A stretch of DNA of 64,000 bases from Aplectana chamaeleonis (taxonomy: Eukaryota > Nematoda > Chromadorea > Rhabditida > Cosmocercidae): the NCBI GenBank assembly GCA_029168955.1, contig JAPDOI010001571.1:1-64000 (forward strand), read 5' to 3'. Below are positions 10,917-22,275 of the stretch, piece by piece. Each line of letters starts with the position of its first letter. Position 1 is the first letter of the stretch. A program made the translations under genes and the position numbers. The notes under the pieces were generated by a model. It was not told the origin of the DNA. It worked only from the letters and a program-made list of their open reading frames with translations, and searched no databases.

Positions 10917-11605
10917 CTCGCCCACACCCAATCGAATCATTGGCGGTGAGACAGATTTCGGCATTGTTGCACGCTCTTCGCGCTAGCTTTCTCATCTCCT
11001 CAGAAAGCATCAGTATCACAATTTCGCAGAACTGCTCTACCGCAAGACTTATTTTCAGAGGTAGAACAACTAAATTGCCACGTAGAACTGGTTTCGATGT
11101 GCATTCGAAGACTTGTTGTTCAGTTTATAGCATATTGCAATGTATGCCCATGGTAACATAAATAACTGATTGTGCAATAACTAAGTGTTACAGGTCTTCA
11201 GTCTAAACTAATATCACAAAGTTGTTGCTTAAGAGTCATAAAATATGAGCTCTCCATTCCGAGAATTTACAGCTCATGATCATACATTAATCATTTGTTA
11301 CATAATCATTTGTTCATAATCATAATTATACATACATCACCGATGTCTAAAAGATTGCAATAAAATATAAAATTTTCACAATACTTCTTCAGCGATACGT
11401 GTCACAGCTGTACAGCTAAGTTATATCGAAACCAGTTATGCATGTTAATCGAGCTGTTCTACTCTTGAAATTAGCTCTTACGATGGAAAAATCCTGCAAA
11501 ATTGTGATATTGAGGCTTTCCGAGGAGTATGGAATGCTAGCGAAAAGCGTACTCCAATGGCAAAATCTGTCCCACAGCCAATGAGTGATTGGGGTGGGCT
11601 GGATA
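10917..11605. mobile_element. foldback element, 190-base arms
   Basis: The arm at 10918-11110 is the inverted copy of 11420-11605. Paired blocks include CCCACACCCAATC / GATTGGGGTGGG, GCGCTAGCTTTC / GAATGCTAGCGAAAAG, CAGTATCACAATTTCGCAG / CTGCAAAATTGTGATATTG, and CTGGTTTCGAT / ATCGAAACCAG. The central 310 bases are AT-rich and unique. It sits 16 bases from the 10716-10900 MITE. Confidence 0.8.
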
Positions 11606-11616
11606 ACATTATTCGA

Positions 11617-11800
11617 AAGGACGGTCCACGGCGGCTGTCAGACGATCCGCGGCGCCTGCAGGACGATCCGCGGCGCTTGTAGGACGATCCGCGGCGCTGG
11701 CAAGATGGTCCGCGGCGCATCCGCGGTTTCGGTGAAGGATCGTCCGTCAGTCGGCCGCGGACGATCCTGCAAAAGCGCCGCGGATCGTCCTTGACTTCTG
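11617..11800. repeat. GACGATCCGCGGCGC minisatellite
   Basis: Three to four tandem copies of a 21-base unit GACGATCCGCGGCGCYTGYAG (11640-11710) are followed by diverged copies and one inverted copy ending GCGCCGCGGATCGTCC. The G+C content contrasts sharply with the flanks. All three minus frames stay open across it for period reasons. Confidence 0.75.
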
Positions 11801-11879
11801 AGGATGAGATTGTCTCTGGAGTGCCTCTTTCTCCTTTGTATTTTCTGCACAGTATTCCAACAAACTGCAAAGTACTAGA

Positions 11880-12510
11880 CGAGACGCTGCTGTTACAGCT
11901 GCGTGTGCTGTTTACGAATTTCAAACATAAGACGAGACAGAAAAGAAAATACGGTCTGGTCTAACAGGTGTGAGAAATAGCATTAAAATTTTTTGGAAAC
12001 CCGATCCTGCTTACCACTTAGTTATTGCTAGGATGATCAAAGAATCAAATTAGCAGGATTTATATTCTACAACCGCTTTTTACTTTAACATGAACGCACA
12101 TAAATTGATTGGAAAGTTAAAATTCCATAAGTAGTACATTCTAAATGTTAAATCTCTGCGAATTTTCAATTCATTGACCTCGATTGAAAGCGTAAAAAGT
12201 AACATCCTTTCTCCTCTATTTATCATTCCGAAATTCCGATATCGTTTCTTCGAAGGAAGATATCACAGCGGTCACCATCCGCAGAAAGCGAAAAATCTCA
12301 AAAAAAATTCTCGTGGGAAATTCTCATATTTTATAAATTGGTAGTAGTCATCATCAGAACATTTACAAAGATATGATCGGATAAGAATCTTGGTCGTAAA
12401 TTTAGCTGTTCCTGTCGCTTCTAGAAAAATACGCTCGCCAACGCGGGCGGCCGCCAGCGGCCGGCGCCCACCGGCAGCAATGTGCACTCGCGAACCGACC
12501 GAACTGTGGG
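11880..12510 (-). repeat. dispersed repeat R7, copy 2 (uninterrupted)
   Basis: Inverted partner of 7690-8790 and lacking the family F insertion, so it supplies the empty-site sequence. It spans from the TTACAGCTGCGTGTGCTG block to GCAATGTGCACTCGCG. No protein frame is shared by both copies. Confidence 0.75.
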
Positions 12511-13110
12511 CCTAAAGGTTCTCGCTGGTGGTGATGATATATCTTCGTGTATAATAGGTGACAAAGAAGAAGAACGGAAGCAACCACCACCTACGGATAG
12601 AGCACCTATCAGCTGACAATGCTGGGGAGTATAGCTGCATATTGCGAGAATACAAAAAGGCTAGTTTTCGTTTACCTCAGACTGGATCTGCTTCCTCATG
12701 ATGTATTTTCAGGAACCCCGTACAAAAAATTTCGTCGTCGTTCTTGGAACTGAACCATCTGTAGCTTCCTCTGGTAGTTTTTCATTATTCATTCTTTTAG
12801 TGGTAGTCTTCGTCTTGATGATCTCTTAAAAACCACCAATTAATCATCTTTCGGGAATTGAAAATAAAATTTTATCAAATATCTTTCTGTGTGAACATTG
12901 CATGTTTACCACGGTATTAGACGAGATTAAGTTAAGATGCGGAAATCGTCCGCTTAACCATTGATGCAGTTGAATTTGTGAAGTGTTTGCCGTCTTCTCA
13001 AAAATGAAACTGATCCCCGCCCGCAGTTAGTGCTGAAAATATATAGAAACACTGTTACACACTCTTATGCGCATCATGCAAGGAAAAGATTTTGTGCTTA
13101 TATTTCAAGG
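12511..13110. other. intergenic, nothing recognised
   Basis: Low-complexity AT-rich sequence. No gene supported. Confidence 0.35.
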
Positions 13111-13116
13111 TAAGAA

Positions 13117-13341
13117 TTTGAAACACTTCGGAGTGGCTCTACCAATGCACCAGAGCAAGTGCGTCGCGGACCTTCAAAAAAAATAAGAGGCCACGATGGC
13201 ACTGATCTGACAATGAACGAGGAGTATTCGAATCTTGCAGAAAAAGGAGAACAAATACAGTTGGTTTTAAAACAAGTTCGCATTTCTTTCCCACAGAACT
13301 CGCCCGATACGCCCCGACTAGTGCTGATTAAACATTACTAA
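13117..13341 (+). CDS. possible terminal exon, unknown protein
   Basis: I do not recognise this protein. The frame from GAAACACTTCGG to the TAA at 13339-13341 is open for 74 codons and has a charged, coding-like composition, including SKKIRGHDGTDLTMNEEY and EKGEQIQLVLKQVRISFPQ. A GTAAGAA motif precedes it, but I see no convincing acceptor and no AATAAA within 100 bases. It is more protein-like than its overlapping frames; that is the only support. Confidence 0.2.
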   Translation, partial: FETLRSGSTNAPEQVRRGPSKKIRGHDGTDLTMNEEYSNLAEKGEQIQLVLKQVRISFPQNSPDTPRLVLIKHY

Positions 13342-14635
13342 AGCATAAAATCACTTGAAAATCAGTGGCTTGGGAAATTTTCACTTTTTTGCACTAAACA
13401 AGTTGTGGAAACCCTTTCGAAACGCGAGCAAGCAATTAATTTACTACATACTCCTCATAGCCTGAACTATGCAATGAATTATGAAAATGAAATTAACCTG
13501 ATAATAGCGAAGCGAATGAATTTCGGAAGAAAATAAGCAAAAGCGGAAGAAGTGTCGGCGCTCGCAAAAAAATCAACAGTTGATTGGGAGGGATTGATTA
13601 GTGCCACCAAAGAAGACGGCCAACGTGTTTCCGCAATGATCCCTGCTTTGTTTTTGATTCCTCATCGCCCGCTCTCTGGCGGAAGCCGTTAAAAGACTAA
13701 CCCTTGAAACACCTTTCAGTTTTAAAGATAGGCTGACGTCCTGAATCAAAATGGCTAACAGTGCTATCAAACTTCCTTAACCCTCTGCATTAAGTAAACT
13801 CGTACTTGCCCTCAGTATAGATGGTCAGAACTGTTCCTACTGTATCTTGTTAACTGCATCCAAGAACTCCTAGGGAGGAGTTTTTCGTTAACTGCCAGTT
13901 CCTTCCTCGCATTTCAGCACTATTTCCGTGCTGTCTGCGAGAACATGTTAAACGCGAACTTACCGCGAGGATGCCACATGTCGGAATTTCAGAGAAAAAA
14001 CAGACCTGAAAACGTTTTGAAATCGCTATTTTTCGTAACAAAGATTACAATTGTCCTTTACGAGGCGTTTTCATTAAAAGTGTAACAAATGCCTACCACT
14101 GAGGGATGTTAGGGTGAAACTAGAGCGAATTCTCTCGTAACTGTGGGGAGTCCTGCTCAGATTCTGTTGTGATTAAACTCGCGTTTAACGCGAACTTAAC
14201 GCCTGTTAATTCGCGTATAACACCCCCAATTACTACCACCCCAGGTTTTGCAAAACGTTCAGAACGCGCATAATTCGGAAGGATCAGATTGGGAACTTTG
14301 TCACCATACTTTAAAGGTAGCGAGTACCTGACGTGAAAGGCCCGATTTTCAGTAGTGTAGCGCAAGTGGAGTGGGGTAAAATGTGAAAGAAATATTAGAA
14401 AATCGAGAAGTTTGTTACGGCACCTGAGACATCCGAAGACAACTGAATCCCTCGTTATCGACCCGAATTCCCGAAAGCTTCGAATTTTTCTTGAATCTCG
14501 ACCAATGGTCATATTCACTACTCTTCCTCGTAAGAATCTATCCGTCAGCAGCAAACTAGTCTACGACTGGAGAGTTAGGGACCAAACAGTAATGAGTTTT
14601 AAATAACAAGAAACTATAAAAAGGTCTTTCTACAC
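13342..14635. other. intergenic; one long unassigned minus frame
   Basis: The minus frame 14554-14120 (144 codons) is the longest outside repeats, but shows no domain, signal peptide or splice support. AACGCGAACTTA recurs at 13940 and 14185. Otherwise nothing recognised. Confidence 0.3.
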
Positions 14636-14639
14636 ACCC

Positions 14640-14768
14640 ATTTTTGCCGAATTTTGTCGAAAAATGTTTAAAAAAATCGGCGAACGGCAATCGGCAAAAT
14701 TTGGCTGAAAACGGCAGGCAAACGACAAATTGAATTCGGCAAACGGCAATTGCCGCACATCCCTGTTC
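14640..14768. repeat. CGGCAAA/CGGCAAT low-complexity repeat
   Basis: Degenerate repeats of CGGCAA (CGGCGAACGGCAATCGGCAA, ACGGCAGGCAAACGAC, CGGCAAACGGCAATTGCCG) end in GCACATCCCTG. The last 11 bases reversed, CAGGGATGTGC, resemble a hAT-type terminus. No matching left end is visible. Confidence 0.6.
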
Positions 14769-14904
14769 ACGAGACATCCCAAAATCAGCGTGCTGCAGAG
14801 TAGCACTGCTGCAAACGTAAGTTGCAAATAGCAACCTACGACTTGTATTGATAGTTGGGATGATATGCAAGGTTGAGCACGAAACTAGACATTTGACGTA
14901 GTAG

Positions 14905-15190
14905 CTAAGGTGCGTCCGACTGAGAATGGCGGCCCATGCGGCCAGCGTGCTTGGCAGGCCGCCGTCGCGTTCGCCGCTCTCGGACGAGCATGCGAAAAGT
15001 CCTCACCGCCATCGACTACGAACGGGGCCGGCACCAGCTGGCAGCAAGCACTGCGCCGATCAATCAGCTCTGTAGACGGGGGGAAAGGGGATGGCCGTCG
15101 TTGGAATCCAACACTCGTCCGAGAGCGGCACATGCGACGGCCGCCTGCCAAGCACGCCTGCCGCGTGGGCCGCCATTCTCATTCGGGCAC
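14905..15190. mobile_element. GC-rich MITE with about 75-base inverted ends
   Basis: Left GAGAATGGCGGCCCATGCGG (14922 on) and right CGTGGGCCGCCATTCTC (ending 15180) pair, followed by GTGCTTGGCAGGCCGCCGTC / ACGGCCGCCTGCCAAGCAC and CTCTCGGACGAG / CTCGTCCGAGAG. The pairing extends weakly outward to AGGTGCGTCC / CGGGCACTT. Interlocking open frames on both strands result from the palindrome. Confidence 0.8.
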
Positions 15191-15289
15191 TTTTTAACAT
15201 TCCTTCCAGCCTGCGCACTGCGGTCTCCTTCTCCCGATGAAGGCTGAGAAAGTCTGGTGCTTTGCAAAAGCCATGCACTTAAAAGGACT

Positions 15290-15362
15290 CAAATCTGAGT
15301 GACACGGTGCATGGATCACGCCTCACTACCACTAAGACACAGCCCACGTGCCAGTGTTGCAA
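15290..15362 (-). repeat. tRNA-like pol III box pair (possible SINE head)
   Basis: On the minus strand GTCTTAGTGGTAGTGAGGC resembles an A box and GATTTGAGTCC a B box, about 40 bases apart. The arms do not fold into a regular cloverleaf, so this is not called as a functional tRNA. It could be chance. Confidence 0.25.
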
Positions 15363-15804
15363 TTGATTTTCCGGCTTCTCATCGACTGAACTAGTAAATC
15401 AGTGCGACAATATCCGAACTTCTCAATCGGCTAATGGGGGTTTCACCCTGGCCACAATCGAGCAAGGCGCCTCACCTCACAACAACCTATCGAGCTACTT
15501 CACAGTAGTCAACAGCAACAGCGGTGTGTGATATTCAGGAGATTTGCTACTTTCACAAAGCCAAAATGGAAATATTGTGGGGTCACTGTCAGAATAACAG
15601 ATATTATTGCTAGAATTCTTCTTCTCATATTACGATGAGTGGGGCAGTGTACTACAAAGAGCAAGTGTAGAAATTGACGAGTATAGATACGTTTTCTGTT
15701 TTGGTGCACTAATCAGAGCCGCCAGACGTACTGTTGAGAAGTATCACACAGCCCGATTACTGGTTTCTAGTTACATACGACGAGTTCTACTGCTTACAAG
15801 CGTT

Positions 15805-16142
15805 ATGACATTCTCAATACTGCCCATTGCTATGATCTTTCTATTAGTAAGTGACTAGCCTTCAGAAATAACTTACATACAAGTAATTTTAATCTGCTTA
15901 GGCAATTTGCTTCTCTGTACACGCGTCGGATGACCGTTTTGACTTTGAGCTTCAAAAGCCAACACCTAGTCCAGGTATACTTATTTTTCCACGACTTTTT
16001 AATTCTATTCGTGCAGCCTTTTAGCAATTCGTATATAGAAACACTCGCGCTAACACATGATGAACAAGAAGCAAAAGCATGCGGCACATGTTCAAATCCA
16101 CTTCGAAACCATTTCAACCCAATTTCGGAGCTTTTGATCTAA
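15805..16142 (+). CDS. small secreted protein, paralogue 1 (three exons)
   Basis: Modelled exons are 15805-15846, 15902-15974 and 16039-16142, giving 72 residues. Exon 1 encodes MTFSILPIAMIFLL and exon 2 completes a signal peptide ending CFSVHA before SDDRFDFELQ. Donors are GTAAGT and GTATAC; introns are 55 and 64 bases, phases 0 and 1. Exon 3 contains DEQEAKACGTCSNPLRNHF. A paralogue at 54742-55367 has the same layout, the same HASD cleavage region and an alignable QEA...L+xH block. The acceptor used for exon 3 (TATATAG) has a weak pyrimidine tract; the stronger upstream TTCGTGCAG would read into a stop after two codons. I do not recognise the family. A secreted role is inferred from the signal peptide only. 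Confidence 0.5.
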
Positions 16143-17935
16143 TCAGAAAATTTGATACACGGCTCGAGACATTCGGATAAAAGGTGTTTCGCAAGTTTTG
16201 GAGGATGGATACAGTAATAATATTGTTTGACGGGATTCATCTGCAGACCATTCATTCAGACAGTAGCAGGCCACGAGCGCAACCGATCCCGCCCCTCTTC
16301 GCCCACTGCGACCGAAACGCAGAGCAGTTGATATTCGAACTTGCGGTGCGTTTCGGTTGTGATTGCAACGTACAGTGCGTTCAGGTTGCTCTCCGGGCCA
16401 CATGCGTTGACTGACGCGCGCATTTCGAAATTGGATGAAACAAAGAAGATCATATGGGCTACCTGCGATTTTTGCGCGGGATTCTCACTGTTTCTCTTGT
16501 AGGGCTTGTAATTGATTTCCACTGCTCCCTCAATATTCGACCATCCTAGAATTCCCTATATTCTTCATATTTGTGCAATATTTAGACTGTATTCAAAAAA
16601 TGAAACGTTAACATGACTTGGCGAACGCATTTTTTATTATTATTAGAATGCACGCTAAGGTGCGTCAGAAAAAAAACAATATGTATAACAAACAAATCAA
16701 ACAAATGCAGTGTCGAGAACAGAAAACATGAAACTAATTAATTTACAACCAGATTGACTAAAAAAAGAAGCTTAAAGCAAACTAAGCTTCTCGCCCGCAA
16801 AAACAGTGCTTCTATTTGAAAGATCTGACGTTCTGATTATAAGCTCGTCGAAAATCAGTGGCCGACCACTTAGAGAAAAAATTGTGTTGAGAAAGATCCG
16901 TAGCAGCCAACAGTTTTGGGGTTCTAAAAGGGATGGCTAATTGAGAAAATAAATAGAAACAAATAGAGGAATCAAGATTTATTTTTCTGTTACTTTTCAA
17001 GCAGCATGAATGAGAGCTTTCGTTGACACTCTCGTTAACATCACTTCCGCCCGCCCAAGCAGAGTGTTTGACCAGATTTTGACCATTGAGCAGCTGTCTG
17101 TAGGATAACCCTACCGAGATCCAGCGCAACTGGTAGGAGACCATTCACGAGCGGATGCGGAGGCATCTCTTTGATCTAAATACGAACTCATGGCACTGAC
17201 TCGGGGGTGCCTACAGTATAGGCTATCACACTGGTCAAAATGGTCATGGCGGATTGACGTGACACGAGAACATGAACGATAACCTCATTCATCGCACAGA
17301 AGCACAGCACTGCTAAAAAGGGCTCTGACATAGACCTGCATTCGAAATTCATCCATTGAAACTGTTGCTGAGGCATCTTTTGGATAAGGATAGAATTGAG
17401 TGTAATGGTTTTGGAATGCCCGCTTAGTATTGGCTACTGGAAGGATAATGGACTGCGGAGGGGAAAATAAGGTATTCAAATCATGGCTCACGAATATCCT
17501 ACTTGAACAATAGCAGACCTTGATTTCATTAGAAACACGTTTTTTTTTTCAGTTTGGAGGGCACCATAGAATCATACTTCAGTAAATACAAAAGGCACAT
17601 AACAACACAAGCCATACAGGGCTAAAAATCAAGAAAATCCACGAAGTTTCATAAGGTAGGATCATGGAAAGCCGCTTTACATCCAACGGTAAGGTTTAGC
17701 CAAGCAGTCTTTACCATTGCAAAGGGCCACTACAAGTCCTGGATTCTGAGAACTGAAAGCATATCAATTTTTCTCAGCCTGCTACAGAACATTTTACTGT
17801 TGAATGACTCTAGAACGCTAGGTGGTAGTAATTCTAACCACCTAGCGCATCTATAGAATAAGCAGTTTGAGATTTTTGACTGGTTCTTTCTATGGACTTT
17901 AGGACAATGCAGTGTAAACATACCAGTTCGTCCCC
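16143..17935. other. intergenic, nothing recognised
   Basis: About 1.8 kb with low repeat density. There are overlapping short minus frames at 16812-17144 and 17188-17491 with no shared splice model. A small inverted pair CGACCGAAACGC / GCGTTTCGGTTG lies at 16309-16357. An AGGTGCGTC motif near 16650 also occurs at the 14905 MITE edge. Confidence 0.35.
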
Positions 17936-17939
17936 TACA

Positions 17940-18426
17940 AGTGTTCACGATAAAAAATGTGTTTCAGTTTTTACTAGGAATGGGTAGTGGAGGGGAACAA
18001 TGCAACGTTGACGTCGAAATAACGCATGACAACGAGCCAGGAAAAGCTCCAAAATAGCCCAAAGTTGCCACTTCGAGCGCAAGGCAAACCTCAAAAGCGC
18101 AACACACGCCCACCGACGTGAACAAATGAATGCTCGAGATCATGAGATGAGCGATGATTTCCAACCATTAGCCCCGTTCTTCCCTTCATTCTCAACTTCT
18201 CTCTTTACTCAGGTCAGCTCGCATACATAGGCTGCAAAAGACCGAAGTTACAAGCCTCGGACAACTCGTCCACCATGATTCTCTAGCTCAGTCTTTGAGG
18301 GACCATAACTCCGTTCTCAGAAGGTCTTGCACGATTCCAGAAACATCATTGGAATCAGGATGGGACCGTTTTCAAGATAAGCAAAAAAACAGAAAGACGA
18401 TTTTAATCGTGAACACTGCCTTTAAG
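17940..18426. mobile_element. MITE family D, copy 4
   Basis: Runs from GTGTTCACGATAAAAAATGTG to AATCGTGAACACTGCCTTTAA. It shares GGGTAGTGGAGGGG with 3550-3990 and the family core GCCCCGTTCTTCCCTTCATT with 29279-29769. The right terminus is intact; the left lacks TTTAAAGGCA. Confidence 0.75.
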
Positions 18427-19990
18427 GCTGTCAAGTAAGAGAAAAAAACTTTTCTCGTAGATCCTGTCCATGTTGGGTTTATTTTGACGCTTTTCACTAG
18501 TACTGCTCACAGCTTGAGTTTGAGACCCCAGCTGTTGCTTGAACCGAGAACGAGTTAAGAAACCAGGAATGTATTGATAATTTTTTTATATCATGGTTGC
18601 CAAGTCTGGGCAACTAGCACGCTATCTTCTGAGGTAAGCCCAACTGAAGCACATGAACCGTCTTCGTGAATCCCAGTTTAGGTGTTAAAATGAGCCAGTT
18701 TACGATTCTAGTTGACGAACAATACAGCCATGGTGGGAGCAGTCGAGAATCGTAATTTCTGTGACGGTTTATATTTTTGTATACTGCTCAGACGATAGCA
18801 GACTCTGAGCCCACCCCGAATGAACACGGAGCCGCGTCCATGTTGCGCTCAGGGTGACAAATTTGGCAATTTAAAGAAAGGCAAGTTCCAGTCAGATTTA
18901 GACACCACCTAAGTTCGGTTTAGATAGATTGGGCTGGTCTAGCTGGACACCGTTTAAAATTTTCACAAACTCGAAGTCCGTATTTCTGGAGAAAACAGCT
19001 TGAAAGTCAGGGATTACGGTATTCACAGCATGATAATCATGGCTGGAATGACCGATAATTACACAGCACGTTTGAAGGATGCGTGGACAACCGCCAAAAT
19101 ATGGACGATGGCCACACTTCTCTGACTTTTCTGGATCATCGGCTCACGGAATTGGCAGACCGGTTTCAACGCAGTTCTCGCATGTTCCTTTGGAATACCT
19201 GTACCAGGAGCACAGATTCAGCGGAAAATTTCAGAATCGAAATTCTGCCCGGACCCTGCCTTTAAGTCCGGAAGAGATTCTGGGCCTTTTTGAAGCGAAA
19301 AATGACACTTTGATCTGCTCCTTCTTGGCCGATATGCGGTGGCAAGTTGTTCTACACAAAACGTTGTGTTAGAAAATGTTGCGCAGACCCTACCAGTAGG
19401 GTTTACCAATAATTTTCCTCAATTCGATAGTAGCAGTTTTAAGGTTCCGAATCTCATTGAGAGAATTTGGATATCCCATAGGCTCGTTTTCGCTTCAACC
19501 AAGAGCTAGGGATCTCAAACTCGCGCAGTTAATAGTACTAGTACAGGGCTTCAAAACAAACCTCATATGGGAAGGATCTACGAGAAAAAGCTTTTTCTCT
19601 CACTTTCCTTATTACACACAAGTCCCAAGAAAATCCCGGTGAAAAAAAATTTGGTACCAAAAAAGTGGGTACCAAAATGCTGCAAACATTTCGAAAATCA
19701 TTTCTGTATAGGTAAGAAAACGATTTCCCGACCTTGATCACCTCCGGAGTTGGTAATTTTTCGGTTCTCATCCTGGTAGTGTGAAGCATCTCCACACCAC
19801 ACTTTGAGAATCAGATTTTGCGAGCGGCCAGACTGTAGGATAGACAACGGTTTTATCTTAATCACACGTGTCACACCATTATTTCAGACTCACATTGCTT
19901 TCTACCAGTGAGATGAAATACGTAAACTTTCACGAAAAGTCACCATGTCGAATCGTTTTTGTAAACAAATTTTAAGAAGTTTTTAGAGGT
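18427..19990. other. intergenic; possible MITE end at 19252-19268
   Basis: GGACCCTGCCTTTAAGTCC at 19252-19270 looks like a right end of MITE family I, but I cannot find its left end. The rest holds only short incidental frames. Confidence 0.35.
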
Positions 19991-19993
19991 ATA

Positions 19994-20290
19994 GTCTACA
20001 GCAATGGAAGTAGAACTTGATGAGGTTGCGAACTCTTCCTAACATACAGTAGTCTAATTGTGTTATCACTCAGTTTTTTCGAGCTAACTGAGATTGGTCG
20101 GTGAGTTTTTGTTTCCACTCTCACATTCTCACCTGTTTTCATTGCTTTCACAGATGTGGTTGTATCGGTGAAAACACAGACTCACCGATCTATCACAGCT
20201 GTTCTGGGAAAATGAGTGATACCAATAACAAACTACCATATATTAGGACGAATCCGCAACCTCACCAGGTCCTACTCCCATTGCTGTAGA
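19994..20290. mobile_element. palindromic MITE, copy 2 of the GTCTACAGCAATGG family
   Basis: Left TAGTCTACAGCAATGGAAGT and right TCCCATTGCTGTAGACTA are terminal inverted repeats, continuing into TGATGAGGTTGCGAACTC / GAATCCGCAACCTCACCAGG. TATA flanks both sides in the immediate context. The central inverted pair is GGTCGGTGAGTTTTTG / CAGACTCACCGATC. The other copy is 2646-2962. Confidence 0.8.
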
Positions 20291-20990
20291 CTACTATAAG
20301 CACATTGCCCACTTTATGAATAGCCAGTTCGCCAGCGGTATTGGCTTTCTGATTCCCACAACGACAGATCATGCATTCAAACAAATTGACTACAGAAATC
20401 TAGGAAAAACCCTTGCCTGGGAATACGCGACTTCTCCTGTTTGCAATTCTTGTTGTTGCAGTTTATCCATTTTGCACTACAGTATTTAAACAATCACATG
20501 GTAAGTGCACGACTATTTAGACTTAACCACAATTTTTTAATGAAAATTTGTACTTGAATGCTCACATTTCGGACAAAAATGAAAAAAATAGAAAATTGAG
20601 ATGAAGACAAATCCAAGTTTTAAATTCTAAAAAGAAATATGGGAAACAGAACATTGTTCTGATCGGAGCAGATCATGATTTTTACTCGCACACAACCCAA
20701 TTCTGCGCACCCCCCCCCCTGCGCGCTCAGCCAAATTGCGCCCCCCGCCCTCCCAAACTGGGATCATCCCAGTGTAGGCTTGACCCCGGCGCGGAATCGT
20801 TCGATCGATAGCCTTTCCTCTCTTGCTTTTCACGCAAGCAAACTTTCCCGCCAAGCAGCATAGCGACTTCCTACCATAGCTTCGTTGTGTGGAGCCATGT
20901 ACTCCACCAACGTTCACCCCTGGGCAGGTGAGGTGGGGAACCTTCATCATTGAAAAAACCGGTGACAGCCGGTGCAACGACCCGAAAAAG
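20291..20990. other. intergenic with C-tract
   Basis: Contains a C9-10 run near 20710 within a locally C-rich 100 bases. The 116-codon minus frame (20977-20627) over this tract shows no domain. Confidence 0.3.
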
Positions 20991-20999
20991 AATGAAAGT

Positions 21000-22275
21000 G
21001 ACCAACACTCAAGTCATTTTCAATATTGAGTGGGTGTCACTGCCGGTTTTTCGGCCATAACTTTTTACCCAAAAAGGTAGCCCTTTGGAGAAGGTTGGTT
21101 TTGGAATCCCCATAAAATTCTGCATCGAATAGCGTTTTCCGTTTTGGAAAATACTCTCCCCTTCTACCAGCCGATTTCAGTTTATAAAATGCTTTTTTTT
21201 TGCCTGAGATTATCGGTTTTCGCCCATAACTTTGTCGTGCTTGGAGGTAGACCTTAGGTGAAGGTTGTTTTCGAAATTTCGATAGAATTCAGCGTCGAAT
21301 GGTGTTTCCAGTTTTGGAAAAATTTTCTCGATCCCTCAGCCTAATTCATTTTACGAAACACCGGTTTTTCGCCTATAACTCTTCAACCATTGAAGATAGA
21401 GTTTGATGAAGGCTGTTTGTGAAATCTACGTGAAATTCTGCGTCGAATGACATAACGCGTTCCTAACTTCACTTGCTCCATAAGCCAGCCAGGTCAGTGG
21501 AGCCAAGCTCCATAGTTATCTCCATAGGGTGCTCTTGCCTCTATGGTGTAAGTAGGAGACGCAGAGTTCTCCTGGAGCCTACAACGGGGCTCGGCTCCAC
21601 CGACCTGGCTGGCAAATGGGGCAAGCAAAGTTAGGAATTCAATATATCATTCGTCGCAGAATTTTACGCGGATTTCAAAAACAACCTTCACTTTAACTCT
21701 ATCTTAAACGGGTAAAGAGTTATAGGCGAAAAACCGGTGTTTCGTAAAATTAATTAGGCTGAAGGAACGAGAAAATATTTTTCCAAACTTGAAACACTCG
21801 TCGACGCAGAATTTCATCAAGATTCCGAAAACAACCTTCACAAAGGTCTACCTCCAAGCACGACAAAGTTATTGGCTAAAAACCGATAATTTCAGGGGAA
21901 AAATGCACTTTATAAACTGAAATCGTCTGGTAGAAGGGGAAAGTATTTTCCAAAACGGAAAACGCTATTCGATGCAGAATTTTATGGGGATTCCGAAATC
22001 TACCTTAAGCAAAAGGCTATCTCTCAGGGTAAAAATTTGTGGACGAAAAACTGATTGATTTTGGTGAAAGACACGTTACTTCATAAATTGAAATCGGCTG
22101 AGAGATTGGGAACGTATTTTTCTCAAATTGAAAACATTATTCAACGCGAAATTCCATGGAAATTTTGGAAACAGTTCCGTTCAAAGATTCGTCTTGAAGG
22201 GCGAAAATTTTATGAGCGAAGAACGGGTAGTTTTTCAAAAATCGCTTGGGAAAATTTTATGAAAAATTTTGACTC
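21000..22275. mobile_element. foldback element with modular tandem arms
   Basis: The left arm (about 21040-21545) and right arm (about 21575-22050) are inverted copies, for example AAACACCGGTTTTTCGCC / GGCGAAAAACCGGTGTTTCG and CCAGCCAGGTCAGTGGAGC / GCTCCACCGACCTGGCTGG. Each arm is built from about 155-base modules containing CCATAACTTT, a GAAGGTTGTTTT-like block, TCTGCRTCGAATRRCGTTTTCC and a CAGCCGATTTCAGTTTATAAA-like block. An additional diverged module extends the right side to about 22270. Inverted arms built from tandem modules resemble Drosophila FB elements. Confidence 0.8.

Noticed and set aside
14120..14554. 144-codon minus frame as a gene
   Set aside because: No domain, signal peptide, splice context or homologous copy; composition is no better than neighbouring frames. 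Left as unassigned.
14905..15278. Interlocking 88-103 codon frames as small arginine-rich proteins
   Set aside because: They mirror each other across a GC-rich palindromic MITE.
16812..17491. Mariner transposase fragment on either strand
   Set aside because: I looked for catalytic-domain motifs and inverted ends and found none.
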